Shown piece after piece: positions 42,820 through 51,209 of a stretch of 64,000 bases of DNA (position 1 is its first letter; the number at the start of each line of letters is the position of its first letter). The notes below the pieces were generated by a model. The model was not told the DNA's origin and did not search any database. It saw nothing but the letters and a program-made list of their open reading frames with translations. The stretch spans positions 2,294,001 through 2,358,000 of the forward strand of contig NZ_CP108081.1 of NCBI RefSeq assembly GCF_036182465.1. The letters are read 5' to 3'. Position numbers and translations under genes: made by a program. This stretch comes from Streptomyces sp. NBC_00258 (GTDB lineage Bacteria; Actinomycetota; Actinomycetes; Streptomycetales; Streptomycetaceae).

Positions 42820-44561
42820 CGCGTACCGAACCCGCCGTCGAGGAAGCACGCCCGGGCGGCCGCGCGGGACACCTTGCCGCTGCTCGTGCGGGGGACGGAG
42901 CCCGGCGGTACGAGCAGCAGTGAGCCGAGGCGCAGTCCGTGACGGGCGGAGATCGCGGCGCGCACGACGCGTTCGGCGTTCTGCGTGTCCTCCGGCGTCG
43001 GACGGGTGTCCCGCCGGTGCTCCGCGACCACGATGAGGTCCTCGCCCGCGTCGTCCGCCCGGGTCACTCCGAACGCGGCGAGGTGGTCCCGGCGGATCAG
43101 GGGCACGGCCGTCTGTACGGTCTCCTCGATGTCCTGGGGGTAGTGGTTGCGCCCGTCCACGATGAGTACGTCCTTGAGACGGCCGGTGACCAGAAGCCGC
43201 CCCTCGTGCAGGGCGCCCAGGTCACCGGTGCGCAGCCAGTCCCCGGCCGCGCCGAAGCCGAAGGTCTCGGCCGTGAGCCCGGCGCGCTTCCAGTAGCCGA
43301 GCCCGATGTTGGGTCCGCGCAACTGGATCTCGCCGACCCGCCCTTGCGGCAGCACGGCGCCGTTCCGGCCGACGATCCGCAGTTCCTGCCCGACGGGCAC
43401 GCCGCACGGGACGAGCACGGCCGTCGCCTCGTCCGCCGCCTCGTCCGACGTCTCCTCGATCCGCCCCTCCGTGAGCGCGTCGGCGTCGCAGGCGACGGCC
43501 GAGGACGGTTCGTCCCGGGAGCTCGCGGTCACGAACACGGTGGCCTCCGCCAGGCCGTACGCCGGACAGTGCGCGGCCGGGTCGAGCCCGGCGGGCGCGA
43601 ATGTCGCGTGGAAGCGGTCCACCGTCCCGGCGCGCACCGGCTCACTGCCGTTGATGAGCACCCGCACGCGGTCCAGACGGAGTTCGTCGACGAGCGCGGG
43701 GTCGGTGCGGGCCACGCAGTAGTCGTAGGCGAAGTTCGGGGCGGCGCTGACGGTGCCCTCGTACGAGCCGAGGAGGCGCAGCCAGCGGGCGGGGTCCTGG
43801 AGGAACGCGGAGGGGTCCATGAGGACGGACGGGAAGCCGCCCACGACGGGCGCGGCGATGCTGAGGACGAGGCCCATGTCGTGGAAGAGGGGCAGCCAGC
43901 CGACCGTGGTGGCGGCGTCCGGGTCGGCGATGAACGCGTCGATGGCCTGGCGGGCGTTGGCGACGACGTTGGCGTGGCTGATCATCACGCCGGCCGGACT
44001 GCGGGTGGAGCCGGAGGTGTACTGGAGGTAGGCGATGTCGTCCGGCTCGGAGGCGCCCGACGGTTCACCCGAGTCGATGAACCCACCGCGCTGGACGGGG
44101 AGTTGGTCGACGGGTACGACGGGGACCTCCGGCAGGCCCCGTTCGCGGATGAACTCGCCCATCGCGCGGGCCGTTGAGGAGTCGCTGAGCAGACATGCCG
44201 GTTCGCAGTCGGCCAGGACGGCTGCCAGCCTCCCTTCGTGGCCGGGGACTTGAGGGCCGAAGAGGGGGACGGCGATGACGCGCGCGTACAGACAGCCGAG
44301 GAAGCCGGCCGCGTAGTCGAGCCCCTGGGGCATCACGAGGGCGGCACGTTCGCCCGGGGAGGCGATCTGGACGAGTCGGTCTGCGACGGCTCTGGCCCGG
44401 GCATCGAGGGCACGCCACCCGAGGGCCCGGTGCACTCCGGTGGGGGCGCTGTCGGGGAAGTCGACATGGCTGAAGGCGCGTTGCTGCGGCCGGTGTCTGG
44501 CCCAGTGCCTCAGGTGGTCCGTGAGTGAGGCGGATTCGGCGGCGGGCCGGAGGGAGGTCAT
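42816..44561 (-). CDS. Fatty acyl-AMP ligase (FadD32-like FAAL)
   Basis: A 581-residue adenylate-forming enzyme. Core motifs are LQYTSGSTRSPAGVMISHANV (P-loop A3), WLPLFHDMGLVLSIAAPVVGG, FAYDYCVART, AYGLAEATVFV (A5), LRTGDLGALHEGRLLVTGR (A7-A8) and the catalytic Lys in RTSSGKVSRAAAR (A10). The extended HDMGL region and overall pattern are those of fatty acyl-AMP ligases, which load acyl chains onto PKS carrier domains rather than CoA. It is the first gene of the operon (GGAG six bases before the ATG) and overlaps the PKS start by four bases. It should prime the PKS N-terminal ACP. Chain length is unknown. Confidence 0.93.
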   Translation of the reverse strand: MTSLRPAAESASLTDHLRHWARHRPQQRAFSHVDFPDSAPTGVHRALGWRALDARARAVADRLVQIASPGERAALVMPQGLDYAAGFLGCLYARVIAVPLFGPQVPGHEGRLAAVLADCEPACLLSDSSTARAMGEFIRERGLPEVPVVPVDQLPVQRGGFIDSGEPSGASEPDDIAYLQYTSGSTRSPAGVMISHANVVANARQAIDAFIADPDAATTVGWLPLFHDMGLVLSIAAPVVGGFPSVLMDPSAFLQDPARWLRLLGSYEGTVSAAPNFAYDYCVARTDPALVDELRLDRVRVLINGSEPVRAGTVDRFHATFAPAGLDPAAHCPAYGLAEATVFVTASSRDEPSSAVACDADALTEGRIEETSDEAADEATAVLVPCGVPVGQELRIVGRNGAVLPQGRVGEIQLRGPNIGLGYWKRAGLTAETFGFGAAGDWLRTGDLGALHEGRLLVTGRLKDVLIVDGRNHYPQDIEETVQTAVPLIRRDHLAAFGVTRADDAGEDLIVVAEHRRDTRPTPEDTQNAERVVRAAISARHGLRLGSLLLVPPGSVPRTSSGKVSRAAARACFLDGGFGTR

Positions 44562-44678
44562 GGGGGCTCCAACTGGGTCGGCGGCAGCGCGAGTTGAGTG
44601 AGAGCTAGGGACGAGTGCGTCCGCTCGGGACGGTGCCCCAGGTTCCGCCTCCGGGCGAGGGGCGGGTTAGACGACGTG

Positions 44679-44717
44679 CTGACAGTTCGTCCTCCGCCTT
44701 CTGTCAGTTCGCTGACA
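44679..44717. promoter_or_regulatory. Repeated CTGACAG/CTGTCAG half-sites between the FAAL operon and the MFS gene
   Basis: CTGACAG (44679-44685) and CTGTCAG (44701-44707) are inverted copies. The second continues as TGTCAG-TTCG-CTGACA, a perfect 6-bp inverted repeat (44702-44717). The shared TCTGTCAGTT also occurs before the pucR gene at 46261. A candidate operator for the divergent genes. Confidence 0.55.
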
Positions 44718-44806
44718 AAGGCGTGCCTTCGATTCCATGCCGTGGGCCAGAGCCCGGTCGGTGCTCTCCCGCCCACAATTCCGTGCGACGGCGGAAGGAG
44801 CGTCTC

Positions 44807-46243
44807 GTGGGACGTGCACGGCTGTTCGCGCTGTTCTCCCTGCTCACACTGACCGGGTTCATCACGACGCTCGACAACACGGTCATCAATGTGGCCCTGC
44901 CGACGGTGCAGCGCGAACTGGGCCTGACGGTGCCGGACCTGGAATGGGTGGCCGCCAGCTATGTGCTCAGTTTCGGCGCGCTGCTGCTGCCCGGCGGGCG
45001 GCTGACCGATCTGTTCGGGCGCAGATCCGTGCTGGCCGCCGGGATCCTTGTCTTCACGGCGGCGTCGGCGGCGGCCGCCCTCGCGGACAGCGGGGGCACG
45101 CTGATCGCGGCCCGTACGGTGCAGGGGGTCGGGGCCGCGCTGGTCATTCCGGCGTCGCTCGCCGTCATCGCGGTCGACCTGCCCGCGCGGCTGCGCTCGA
45201 CGGCCGTGGGCCTGTGGACGGCGGCACTGGCCGTGGCGCTGGCGCTGGGACCCGTGGTGGGCGGCTTCGTCACCCAACGCTGGGGCTGGGGCTGGGTGTT
45301 CGCGCTCAACGTCCCGTTCGGGCTGATCGCGCTGCTGCTGATGCCGGCCGTGCCCGGCCGGTCCGCGCCTCGGCGCGGTGGCCTGGATCTGCCCGGTGTG
45401 CTGCTGTCCGTGCTCGCGCTCTATCTGCTCACCTACGGTCTCGTGCGCGGTCAGGAGCACGGGTTCGGCACCGCGCCCGTACCGCTGTGCCTGTGTGTTT
45501 CGGCGGTCGCCGCCTGTGTGTTCGTCGTCGTGGAGGCCCGGACCGCGCGGCCGCTGGTCGAACTGGGGCTGCTGCGCGACCGGTTCCTCACCGGTGGGAT
45601 CGTCGCGCAGGTGCTGTGGGGCATCGGCGTCAACGGGGTGTTCTTCTTCACCGCCCTCTACCTCCAGCGGGTGCTCGGCTTCTCGCCGACGGGGGCGGGG
45701 CTGGCGTTCCTGCCGCTGGCGGGCGCGCTGCTGCTGGGGACGCCGGTGGCCGAACGGGCGGCCCGTGCGCTGGGCGCGCATGTCTCGATCGCGGCGGGCC
45801 TCTGCATGGTGGCGGTCGGTCTGCTGTACGTCTCGGGCGCCGGTGCACGGGCCGGCTTCTGGGATCTGCAGCCGGGGCTGCTGCTGATCGGCTGGGGTTC
45901 AGCTTTCACCACTCCCCTGACCGTGCGCAGTCTCGCCCGGGTTCCGGAGACCGGGATGGGGATGGCGACCGGTCTGGTGAGCGCGGCACGCGAGGTCTCC
46001 GGTGTGTTCGGGGTGGTCCTGGTGGGCGTGGTCCTCACCCGGCGTGAAAGCTCCGAGCTGCGTTCCGGCACCGATCCGCGCGGCGCGTTCCTGGAGGGCT
46101 ACGACCTCGGTCTCCGGCTGGCGGCGTGCTGCGTACTCGCGGGTGCGTTCGTGACCCTGGTGACGCTGCGCCGTCGTGGGCGTCATCGGCGGGTGGTGGC
46201 GCGGAGCAGGAGCAGGAGCAGGATTCCCCTTGTCATGAAGTGA
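44807..46243 (+). CDS. MFS drug/metabolite exporter, DHA2 (14-TMS) family
   Basis: A 478-residue transporter. The N-terminus has LTGFITTLDNTVINVALPTVQREL (motif D1) and GRLTDLFGRRSVL (motif A), and the central region GVGAALVIPASLAVIAVDLP and GLWTAALAVALALGPVVGGF (motif C), typical of the EmrB/QacA group. The GTG at 44807 follows GAAGGAG. It is divergent from the FAAL-PKS operon with about 245 bases between, and could export that pathway's product. The pucR gene follows on the same strand. Confidence 0.92.
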   Translation: MGRARLFALFSLLTLTGFITTLDNTVINVALPTVQRELGLTVPDLEWVAASYVLSFGALLLPGGRLTDLFGRRSVLAAGILVFTAASAAAALADSGGTLIAARTVQGVGAALVIPASLAVIAVDLPARLRSTAVGLWTAALAVALALGPVVGGFVTQRWGWGWVFALNVPFGLIALLLMPAVPGRSAPRRGGLDLPGVLLSVLALYLLTYGLVRGQEHGFGTAPVPLCLCVSAVAACVFVVVEARTARPLVELGLLRDRFLTGGIVAQVLWGIGVNGVFFFTALYLQRVLGFSPTGAGLAFLPLAGALLLGTPVAERAARALGAHVSIAAGLCMVAVGLLYVSGAGARAGFWDLQPGLLLIGWGSAFTTPLTVRSLARVPETGMGMATGLVSAAREVSGVFGVVLVGVVLTRRESSELRSGTDPRGAFLEGYDLGLRLAACCVLAGAFVTLVTLRRRGRHRRVVARSRSRSRIPLVMK

Positions 46244-46270
46244 CAAGCCCCTGGTACATGTCTGTCAGTT
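46229..46270. promoter_or_regulatory. Inverted repeat CTTGTCA-n5-TGACAAG and TGTCAGTT half-site before pucR
   Basis: CTTGTCA and TGACAAG (46229-46247, spacer TGAAG) overlap the stop codon of the MFS gene. TCTGTCAGTT (46261-46270) repeats the motif found between the FAAL operon and the MFS gene. Confidence 0.5.
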
Positions 46271-46345
46271 GCCGATGAAGCTAGGCAGAATCCGTGCGGG
46301 TATCGTCACCGTGCCCCACTTCCCGTGCGCAGAAGGAGCCGCTGC

Positions 46346-47599
46346 GTGACCGGATTCCGCATTCTGGAGAAGATCGAGGCCACGAACGCCACAGCGAGGG
46401 CCGAGGAAGCCCATGGCCCGTTCAAGGCGTTCCCGTCGGGTCTGCACGACCATCTCAGACCCTTCTTCGACGACATCACGGAAGAGGTCGTACGGGCGAT
46501 CAGAACCGAGATCCCGGAGTACGCGCGGCCGACGGACGACACGTACATGCAGGTCGTGCACCAGGGCGTGGAGCATGCGCTGCAGGGGTTCCTGGAGCGG
46601 ATGGCGAAGCCGGACACCGACTGGGAGCCGGTGACGGCGACGTATCAGCGCATCGGCCGGGGCGAGGCGGACGAGGGACGCAGTCTCGACGCGTTCCAGT
46701 CGGCGCTGCGGCTCGGCGCGCGGGTGACGTGGCGCCGGATCAACGCGCTGGTCGACGCCGACCTGCTGCCGCGTCATGTGCTGGCCGCGTTCGGCGAGGC
46801 GCTGTTCCTGCACCTCGACGAGATGGCGGCCGCGACGACGGCCGGGTACACGGAGGCGCGGCTGCACGCGGCCGGTGAGCTGCAGCAGCGGCGTACGCGG
46901 CTGATCGATCTGCTGATCGTGGACCCGCCCGCGTCGGTCGAGGCCATCACGGATCTCGCGCACACCGCGCAGTGGCCCGTGCCCCGCTCATTGGCCGTGG
47001 TCGTCATCGATCACGGGGCGCAGGCCGGGGCGGCCCAACCGCCCATCGTGCCGCCGGAGTTCCTGGCGCGGTTCGACGTGCGCCCGGCCGTGCTGGTGGT
47101 GCCGGATCCGGAGGGCCCGGGAAGGGCGCGTGCCGTCGTCGGTGCGTTGCAGGGCCTACGGGCCGTCATGGGGCCGAGTGTCGCGCTCCAGGAGGGTGCG
47201 AGGTCGCTGCGGTGGGCGGCCGAGGCGCTCGATCTGGCCCGGCGGGGCGTGCTGCCGGACACGCAGATGGTGCGCTGCCGGGACCATCTGGCCACGCTGA
47301 TGCTGTTCCGCGACGAGGCTCTGGTGGAGGCGATGGCCGACCGGCATCTGCGTCCACTGGACACCATCCGGCTGCCCCAGCGCGAGCGCCTCGCGGAGAC
47401 ACTTCTCAGCTGGTTGGAGTGCGGCCACAACGCGAGCGAGGTGGCCGCCCGTCTGGCAGTCCATCCGCAGACGGTCCGCTACCGCATGCGTCAGCTCGAC
47501 GAGTTGTTCGGCGACCGGCTCCACGACCCCACCACCCAGTTCGAGATGCAGCTGGCGCTGCGGGCGCTCAAACTCCGGAGGGCGGCGCGGGCACGGTGA
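46346..47599 (+). CDS. PucR-family transcriptional regulator
   Basis: A 417-residue regulator with an N-terminal RsbR-like/helical sensory region, a GGDEF-like middle part (VVIDHGAQAG... VLVVPDPEG) and a C-terminal PucR helix-turn-helix (ECGHNASEVAARLAVHPQTVRYRMRQLDELFG). The GTG at 46346 follows AAGGAGCC. The family often controls purine or secondary-metabolite genes. It lies 100 bases after the MFS gene, and shared TGTCAG motifs suggest it regulates the exporter and perhaps the divergent PKS operon. The effector is unknown. Confidence 0.9.
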   Translation: MTGFRILEKIEATNATARAEEAHGPFKAFPSGLHDHLRPFFDDITEEVVRAIRTEIPEYARPTDDTYMQVVHQGVEHALQGFLERMAKPDTDWEPVTATYQRIGRGEADEGRSLDAFQSALRLGARVTWRRINALVDADLLPRHVLAAFGEALFLHLDEMAAATTAGYTEARLHAAGELQQRRTRLIDLLIVDPPASVEAITDLAHTAQWPVPRSLAVVVIDHGAQAGAAQPPIVPPEFLARFDVRPAVLVVPDPEGPGRARAVVGALQGLRAVMGPSVALQEGARSLRWAAEALDLARRGVLPDTQMVRCRDHLATLMLFRDEALVEAMADRHLRPLDTIRLPQRERLAETLLSWLECGHNASEVAARLAVHPQTVRYRMRQLDELFGDRLHDPTTQFEMQLALRALKLRRAARAR

Positions 47600-47602
47600 G
47601 CG

Positions 47603-48085
47603 TCACAGCGACCGGCCGAGGGTGAGCGTGTGCGGTCCGAAGCCGTTGCGCTCGTAGAACCGGATCGCGTCCGCGTTGGCCGCGTACGCCGTCACCTCCG
47701 CCAGCTGGGCGCCCTGTTCCCGCGCCCAGTCGAGGAAGGCGGCCACGAGCCGTGCTCCGGTCAGGGTGCCGCGGTGGGCCGGGCGCACGTACAGGCTGTG
47801 CAGGGTGGCGAGCTTCACCGGGCGCATGGCCGAGCCGTCCGCGACCGTGCCCACGAGGTGACCTATGACCTCCTCGTCGCGCTCGGCCACGAGCGACAGC
47901 CGGGCCGGATCGTCGATGCCCGAGGCGAATCTCTCCGCGCCCTGCGCGAGGGGCCAGTTGATGTCGACGGTCGCGTCCCGGGTGCCCGCGTCCTCGGCGA
48001 ACAGGGCCGCGCTGGAGGCGACGAGCGCCGGGATGTCCTCGGGGCGGGCCCGGCGTACGACTGCCTGGTCGTGGTGGTCGCTCAT
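47603..48085 (-). CDS. GNAT-family N-acetyltransferase
   Basis: A 160-residue acetyltransferase. The acetyl-CoA-binding region is ATLHSLYVRPAHRGTLTGARLVAAFLDWAREQG, followed by the C-terminal strand and helix ANADAIRFYERNGFGPHTLTL. In the usual Q/RxxGxG/A loop the sequence is RGTLTGA, a mild variant. The ATG at 48085 has no clear ribosome site. Substrate unknown. It converges with pucR three bases apart. The large palindrome at 48151 lies in its promoter region. Confidence 0.88.
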   Translation of the reverse strand: MSDHHDQAVVRRARPEDIPALVASSAALFAEDAGTRDATVDINWPLAQGAERFASGIDDPARLSLVAERDEEVIGHLVGTVADGSAMRPVKLATLHSLYVRPAHRGTLTGARLVAAFLDWAREQGAQLAEVTAYAANADAIRFYERNGFGPHTLTLGRSL

Positions 48086-48150
48086 GGGACAGGACGTTAG
48101 CGGCCGGGTCTGACAGTGCCGGGCAGTGATCGCCAACGCAAGGAGATTTT

Positions 48151-48187
48151 CTGGACAGGTGTCCATGTATAGTGGACACCTGTCCAG
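48151..48187. promoter_or_regulatory. 37-bp palindromic operator upstream of the DUF1304-TetR operon
   Basis: CTGGACAGGTGTCCA and TGGACACCTGTCCAG are perfect 15-bp inverted arms around TGTATAG. Each arm is itself near-palindromic (GGACA..TGTCC), so the site can hold two repressor dimers. TATAGT at the centre could be the -10 element. The TetR gene of the operon is the likely ligand. Confidence 0.85.
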
Positions 48188-48228
48188 GAAATCCCAGGAA
48201 ATTCCCCCTTGAAGGAGCCCACCTCCCC

Positions 48229-48591
48229 ATGCAGACACTCGCCAACGTGCTGGTCGGCCTCGTCGCCGCCCTCCACGCGTACATCCTGGTTCTGGAGATG
48301 TTCCTGTGGGAGAAGAAGCCGGGGCGCGGGCTGCACGGGTTCGATCCCGAGATGGCACGGGCCACCGCCGCGCTCGCCGCCAACCAGGGGCTCTACAACG
48401 GCTTTCTCGCGGCCGGCCTCGTCTGGGGACTGATCGCCGACGACCCCACGGGCTTCCGCGTACAGGTCTTCTTCCTGGCGTGCGTAGTCGTCGCGGGTGT
48501 GTACGGCACGGTCACCGCGAACCGTCGCATCCTCTTCGCGCAGGCCCTGCCCGGCGCGCTCGCCCTGGCCGCCGTCCTCCTCGCCCGGTGA
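48229..48591 (+). CDS. DUF1304 small membrane protein
   Basis: A 120-residue integral membrane protein with four hydrophobic segments: LANVLVGLVAALHAYILVLEMFLWE at the start, then LAANQGLYNGFLAAGLVWGL, VFFLACVVVAGVYGTVTANRR and a short terminal helix. This matches the DUF1304 family of unknown function. The ATG at 48229 follows GAAGGAG. It is followed without a gap by the TetR gene (GTGA overlap) and probably is the gene repressed by it. Confidence 0.9.
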   Translation: MQTLANVLVGLVAALHAYILVLEMFLWEKKPGRGLHGFDPEMARATAALAANQGLYNGFLAAGLVWGLIADDPTGFRVQVFFLACVVVAGVYGTVTANRRILFAQALPGALALAAVLLAR

Positions 48592-49139
48592 CCTCCGACC
48601 CCAGGGCCGAGCGCACCCGGGCCAAACTGCGCCGGGCCCTCCTCGACGAGTGCGCCCGGCGGCCGCTCGCGGAGGTCGGTGTCGCCGCACTGGTGCGCGC
48701 GGCCGGGGTCGGCCGGGCCACGTTCTATCTGCACTACGCCGACCTGGAGGCGCTGGCCGTCGACGCCTGCGCCGATGTCGTACGGGACGCCGTGGACGCC
48801 CTGCACGCCTGGCGGGGAAGGCCCGATCCCAGGTCTGCGCCGGACGCCCTGCTCACGTTCTTCGCGGGCCTGCCCCCTCATGCCCCGCTCTACCGCGCCC
48901 TGTTGAGCCCGGGCGGCGGCGGACCGCTGGGGCGCGTGCTCCACCAGGACCTGCGGGCCCGCAGCCTCGCCGAACGAGAACTCGTCGGCGCGCCGGAGGC
49001 ACCCCTCATCGCCTCCGCCGTCGCCGCGACCTTCGCGGGCGTCCTGGCCGACTGGCTGCACGGACTCGTCGAGGCCACCCCTGAGGAGATCGCCCACAAG
49101 GTGTGGCGCCTGCTCGTGGCGCTGCACGCAAGCCGGTAA
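48588..49139 (+). CDS. TetR-family transcriptional regulator
   Basis: A 183-residue repressor with an N-terminal TetR helix-turn-helix (RAKLRRALLDECARRPLAEVGVAALVRAAGVGRATFYLHYADLEALAVD) and a helical C-terminal domain. The GTG at 48588 overlaps the DUF1304 stop as GTGA, so the two are coupled. Autoregulation through the 37-bp palindrome at 48151 is likely. The ligand may be a compound handled by the DUF1304 protein. Confidence 0.92.
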   Translation: MTSDPRAERTRAKLRRALLDECARRPLAEVGVAALVRAAGVGRATFYLHYADLEALAVDACADVVRDAVDALHAWRGRPDPRSAPDALLTFFAGLPPHAPLYRALLSPGGGGPLGRVLHQDLRARSLAERELVGAPEAPLIASAVAATFAGVLADWLHGLVEATPEEIAHKVWRLLVALHASR

Positions 49140-49158
49140 ACCGCCGCCGGACAGGACG

Positions 49159-50037
49159 TCAGTCGCAGCCCATCCCCTTCTTCACCGCCGGCCACGCCTC
49201 CACCCCGTCCGGCGTGCGGACGTACGCCTTCTTCTTGCCGGCCGTCAGCCACAGCTCCCGCTCACCGTGTCGGTAGCCGGTGTCGCGGGCGCCGTCGGGC
49301 AGGGCGGCATCGCCGTCGTACGGGGCTGTGAGCAGCCCGGACAGCACGCCCTCGGGATCACGGGCGTACAGCACGCGCTTCGCGCCGTGCCCGAGTTCGA
49401 GGAAATGGGCCGACTGCCAGTCACAGTGCTCCGAGCCCTGGGAACTGCTGATCGTGGTGACCGGAAGCCGGCGGCCGCGTGCGTCGGTCCAGACCTCGTA
49501 CCCCTGGTCGTCGGTGAAGCTCTCGGGGAACTCGGCCGGGTCGCACGAGGCGGTCGTCTCCGGGCCCCAACCGGGCCGGTTCGGCTGGTCCTTGGCGACG
49601 ATGACGGCGACCTTGGTCTCGCCACCGACGTCGTACGAGAACAGCACGCGGTCCCCGTCGTCGCGCTCGACGCGATAGCCGGACCTCGGGACGTTCGGCT
49701 GCTCGATGTCGAAGTACGCCTTGAGCCCTTCCGCCGGGGTCGAACCGCCGTCGCCCTTGCTCCAGTTGCCCCCGAACCCGCCGGAGTGGATGTCCCCCTC
49801 GCACTCCAGGGCCAGCCCCGCCGCGCCCGACTCGGCCTCGGTCGCCCTCTGGCTGTCCTCGTCGTACTCCTTGTGCGGCACGCGCAGCGGTCCGCCGTAG
49901 GGCGTGGTCGACGCGGGTCCGCCGTCGAGGAGCCCTCCGTCGGTGTGCCCCTTCTCGCTCTCCACCAGCACTGTCACGAGTGTCGCGACCGTCGCGATTC
50001 CCGCCACCGCCAGTCCGCCCGCCTTGATCCCTCGCAT
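49159..50037 (-). CDS. Hypothetical membrane-anchored or secreted protein
   Basis: A 292-residue protein with one hydrophobic segment near the N-terminus (GLAVAGIATVATLVTVLV) and an extracellular domain with no motif I recognise. Four cysteines (in LECEG, SCDPAE, EHCDW and the C-terminal GMGCD) could form two disulfides. The ATG at 50037 follows GGGGGC. It converges on the TetR gene. Family unknown; seen only as a plausible exported protein with normal codon use. Confidence 0.8.
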   Translation of the reverse strand: MRGIKAGGLAVAGIATVATLVTVLVESEKGHTDGGLLDGGPASTTPYGGPLRVPHKEYDEDSQRATEAESGAAGLALECEGDIHSGGFGGNWSKGDGGSTPAEGLKAYFDIEQPNVPRSGYRVERDDGDRVLFSYDVGGETKVAVIVAKDQPNRPGWGPETTASCDPAEFPESFTDDQGYEVWTDARGRRLPVTTISSSQGSEHCDWQSAHFLELGHGAKRVLYARDPEGVLSGLLTAPYDGDAALPDGARDTGYRHGERELWLTAGKKKAYVRTPDGVEAWPAVKKGMGCD

Positions 50038-50119
50038 AGCGCCCCCTGCCTGCAGTGCCGCCGTATCCCTCCTCCGACGCACGAGCCCCTCAGGACGTTC
50101 AGTCGGGGTTCGTCGCCCT

Positions 50120-51139
50120 TCAGCCCTGTCGGGCCGCCTGGAACGTACGCCGGTAGGCCTGCGGAGAGACGCCGATCGCCGCGTGCAGATGCTGCCGGAG
50201 CGATGTGCCCGTGGCGAAGCCGACCTCGCCGGCGACCTGGTCCACCGGCAGATCGCTGGCTTCGAGCAACTGCCGTGCGCGGACGACGCGTTGCTGAATG
50301 AGCCAGCGGCCGGGGCTCATCCCGACCTCGTCGTTGAACCGGCGGGCGAACGTCCGCAGGCTCATCCGGGCGTGGGCGGCCAGATCGGCCAGGGTCAGCG
50401 GTTCGCCGAGGCGGTCCAGAGCCCACTGCCGGGTGGCCGCGGTGCCCGCGGTCGAGGGTTCGGGCACGGGCTGCTCGATGTACTGGGCCTGACCGCCGTC
50501 CCGCCACGGCGGCACCACACAGGACCGGGCCACGCGGTTGGCCAGCTCGCTGCCGTGGTCCTTGCGCACGAGGTGCAGGCAGACGTCCACGCCGGACGCG
50601 GCTCCCGCCGAGGTGAGGAGTGAGTCCTCGTCGACGAACAGCACGTCGGCGTCCAGGTCCACGTCCGGGAACATCTTCCGGAACAGCGGGGCCAGCTGCC
50701 AGTGCGTCGTCGCCCGGCGTCCGGCGAGCATCCCCGCCGCCGCCAGGACGAAGGCGCCCGTGCAGATGGACACGATCCGGGCGTCCGGCCGGATGGCCCT
50801 CAGCGCGGCGGTCACCGCCTCGGGGAGATCGGCGCTGATCTGCGACAGCGCGAACGGCGGGATGACGACCGTGTCGGCCGTGCTCAGCACTTCCGGGCCG
50901 TGTTCGACGGTGATCGAGAAGTCCGAGCTGCTGCGCACCGGCCGGCCGTCGACCGTGCAGGTCAGGATCTCGTACCGGCCCTCGGCCGAGCCGAAGACCC
51001 GGTTCGGGATGCCGAGTTCGAAGGGGTAGACCCCGTCCAGGGCCAGGACGACGACCCGCTCCACGGATCCGTCGTACTCCCCGTGCCGGGAGGTCTCGGT
51101 CGGGTCGGGGCGCTCCCCGCAGGACGTCTGAAGCAACAT
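50120..51139 (-). CDS. GlxA-family AraC-type regulator (DJ-1/PfpI domain plus HTH)
   Basis: A 339-residue regulator. The N-terminal 190 residues form a DJ-1/PfpI-like amidotransferase fold with the nucleophile-elbow segment VSICTGAFVLAAAGML. The C-terminus has two AraC helix-turn-helix motifs (LAAHARMSLRTFARRFNDEVG and VAGEVGFATGTSLRQHLHAAIGVSPQAYR). It is divergent from the quinone oxidoreductase gene with a clear palindrome between the two. Such GlxA-type proteins often respond to small aldehydes or amino-acid-derived signals. Confidence 0.92.
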   Translation of the reverse strand: MLLQTSCGERPDPTETSRHGEYDGSVERVVVLALDGVYPFELGIPNRVFGSAEGRYEILTCTVDGRPVRSSSDFSITVEHGPEVLSTADTVVIPPFALSQISADLPEAVTAALRAIRPDARIVSICTGAFVLAAAGMLAGRRATTHWQLAPLFRKMFPDVDLDADVLFVDEDSLLTSAGAASGVDVCLHLVRKDHGSELANRVARSCVVPPWRDGGQAQYIEQPVPEPSTAGTAATRQWALDRLGEPLTLADLAAHARMSLRTFARRFNDEVGMSPGRWLIQQRVVRARQLLEASDLPVDQVAGEVGFATGTSLRQHLHAAIGVSPQAYRRTFQAARQG

Positions 51140-51157
51140 GGCACGATCCTATCGAAC

Positions 51158-51175
51158 AATGGCAATCTTGCCATT
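51158..51175. promoter_or_regulatory. Palindrome AATGGCAA-TC-TTGCCATT
   Basis: Perfect 8-bp arms with a two-base spacer, between the divergent GlxA-type regulator and the oxidoreductase gene. A probable regulatory site, although AraC-type proteins usually bind direct repeats. Confidence 0.7.
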
Positions 51176-51209
51176 TCCTCGGCTCTCGCGGCCCGGCAGG
51201 CTGGAGCGC

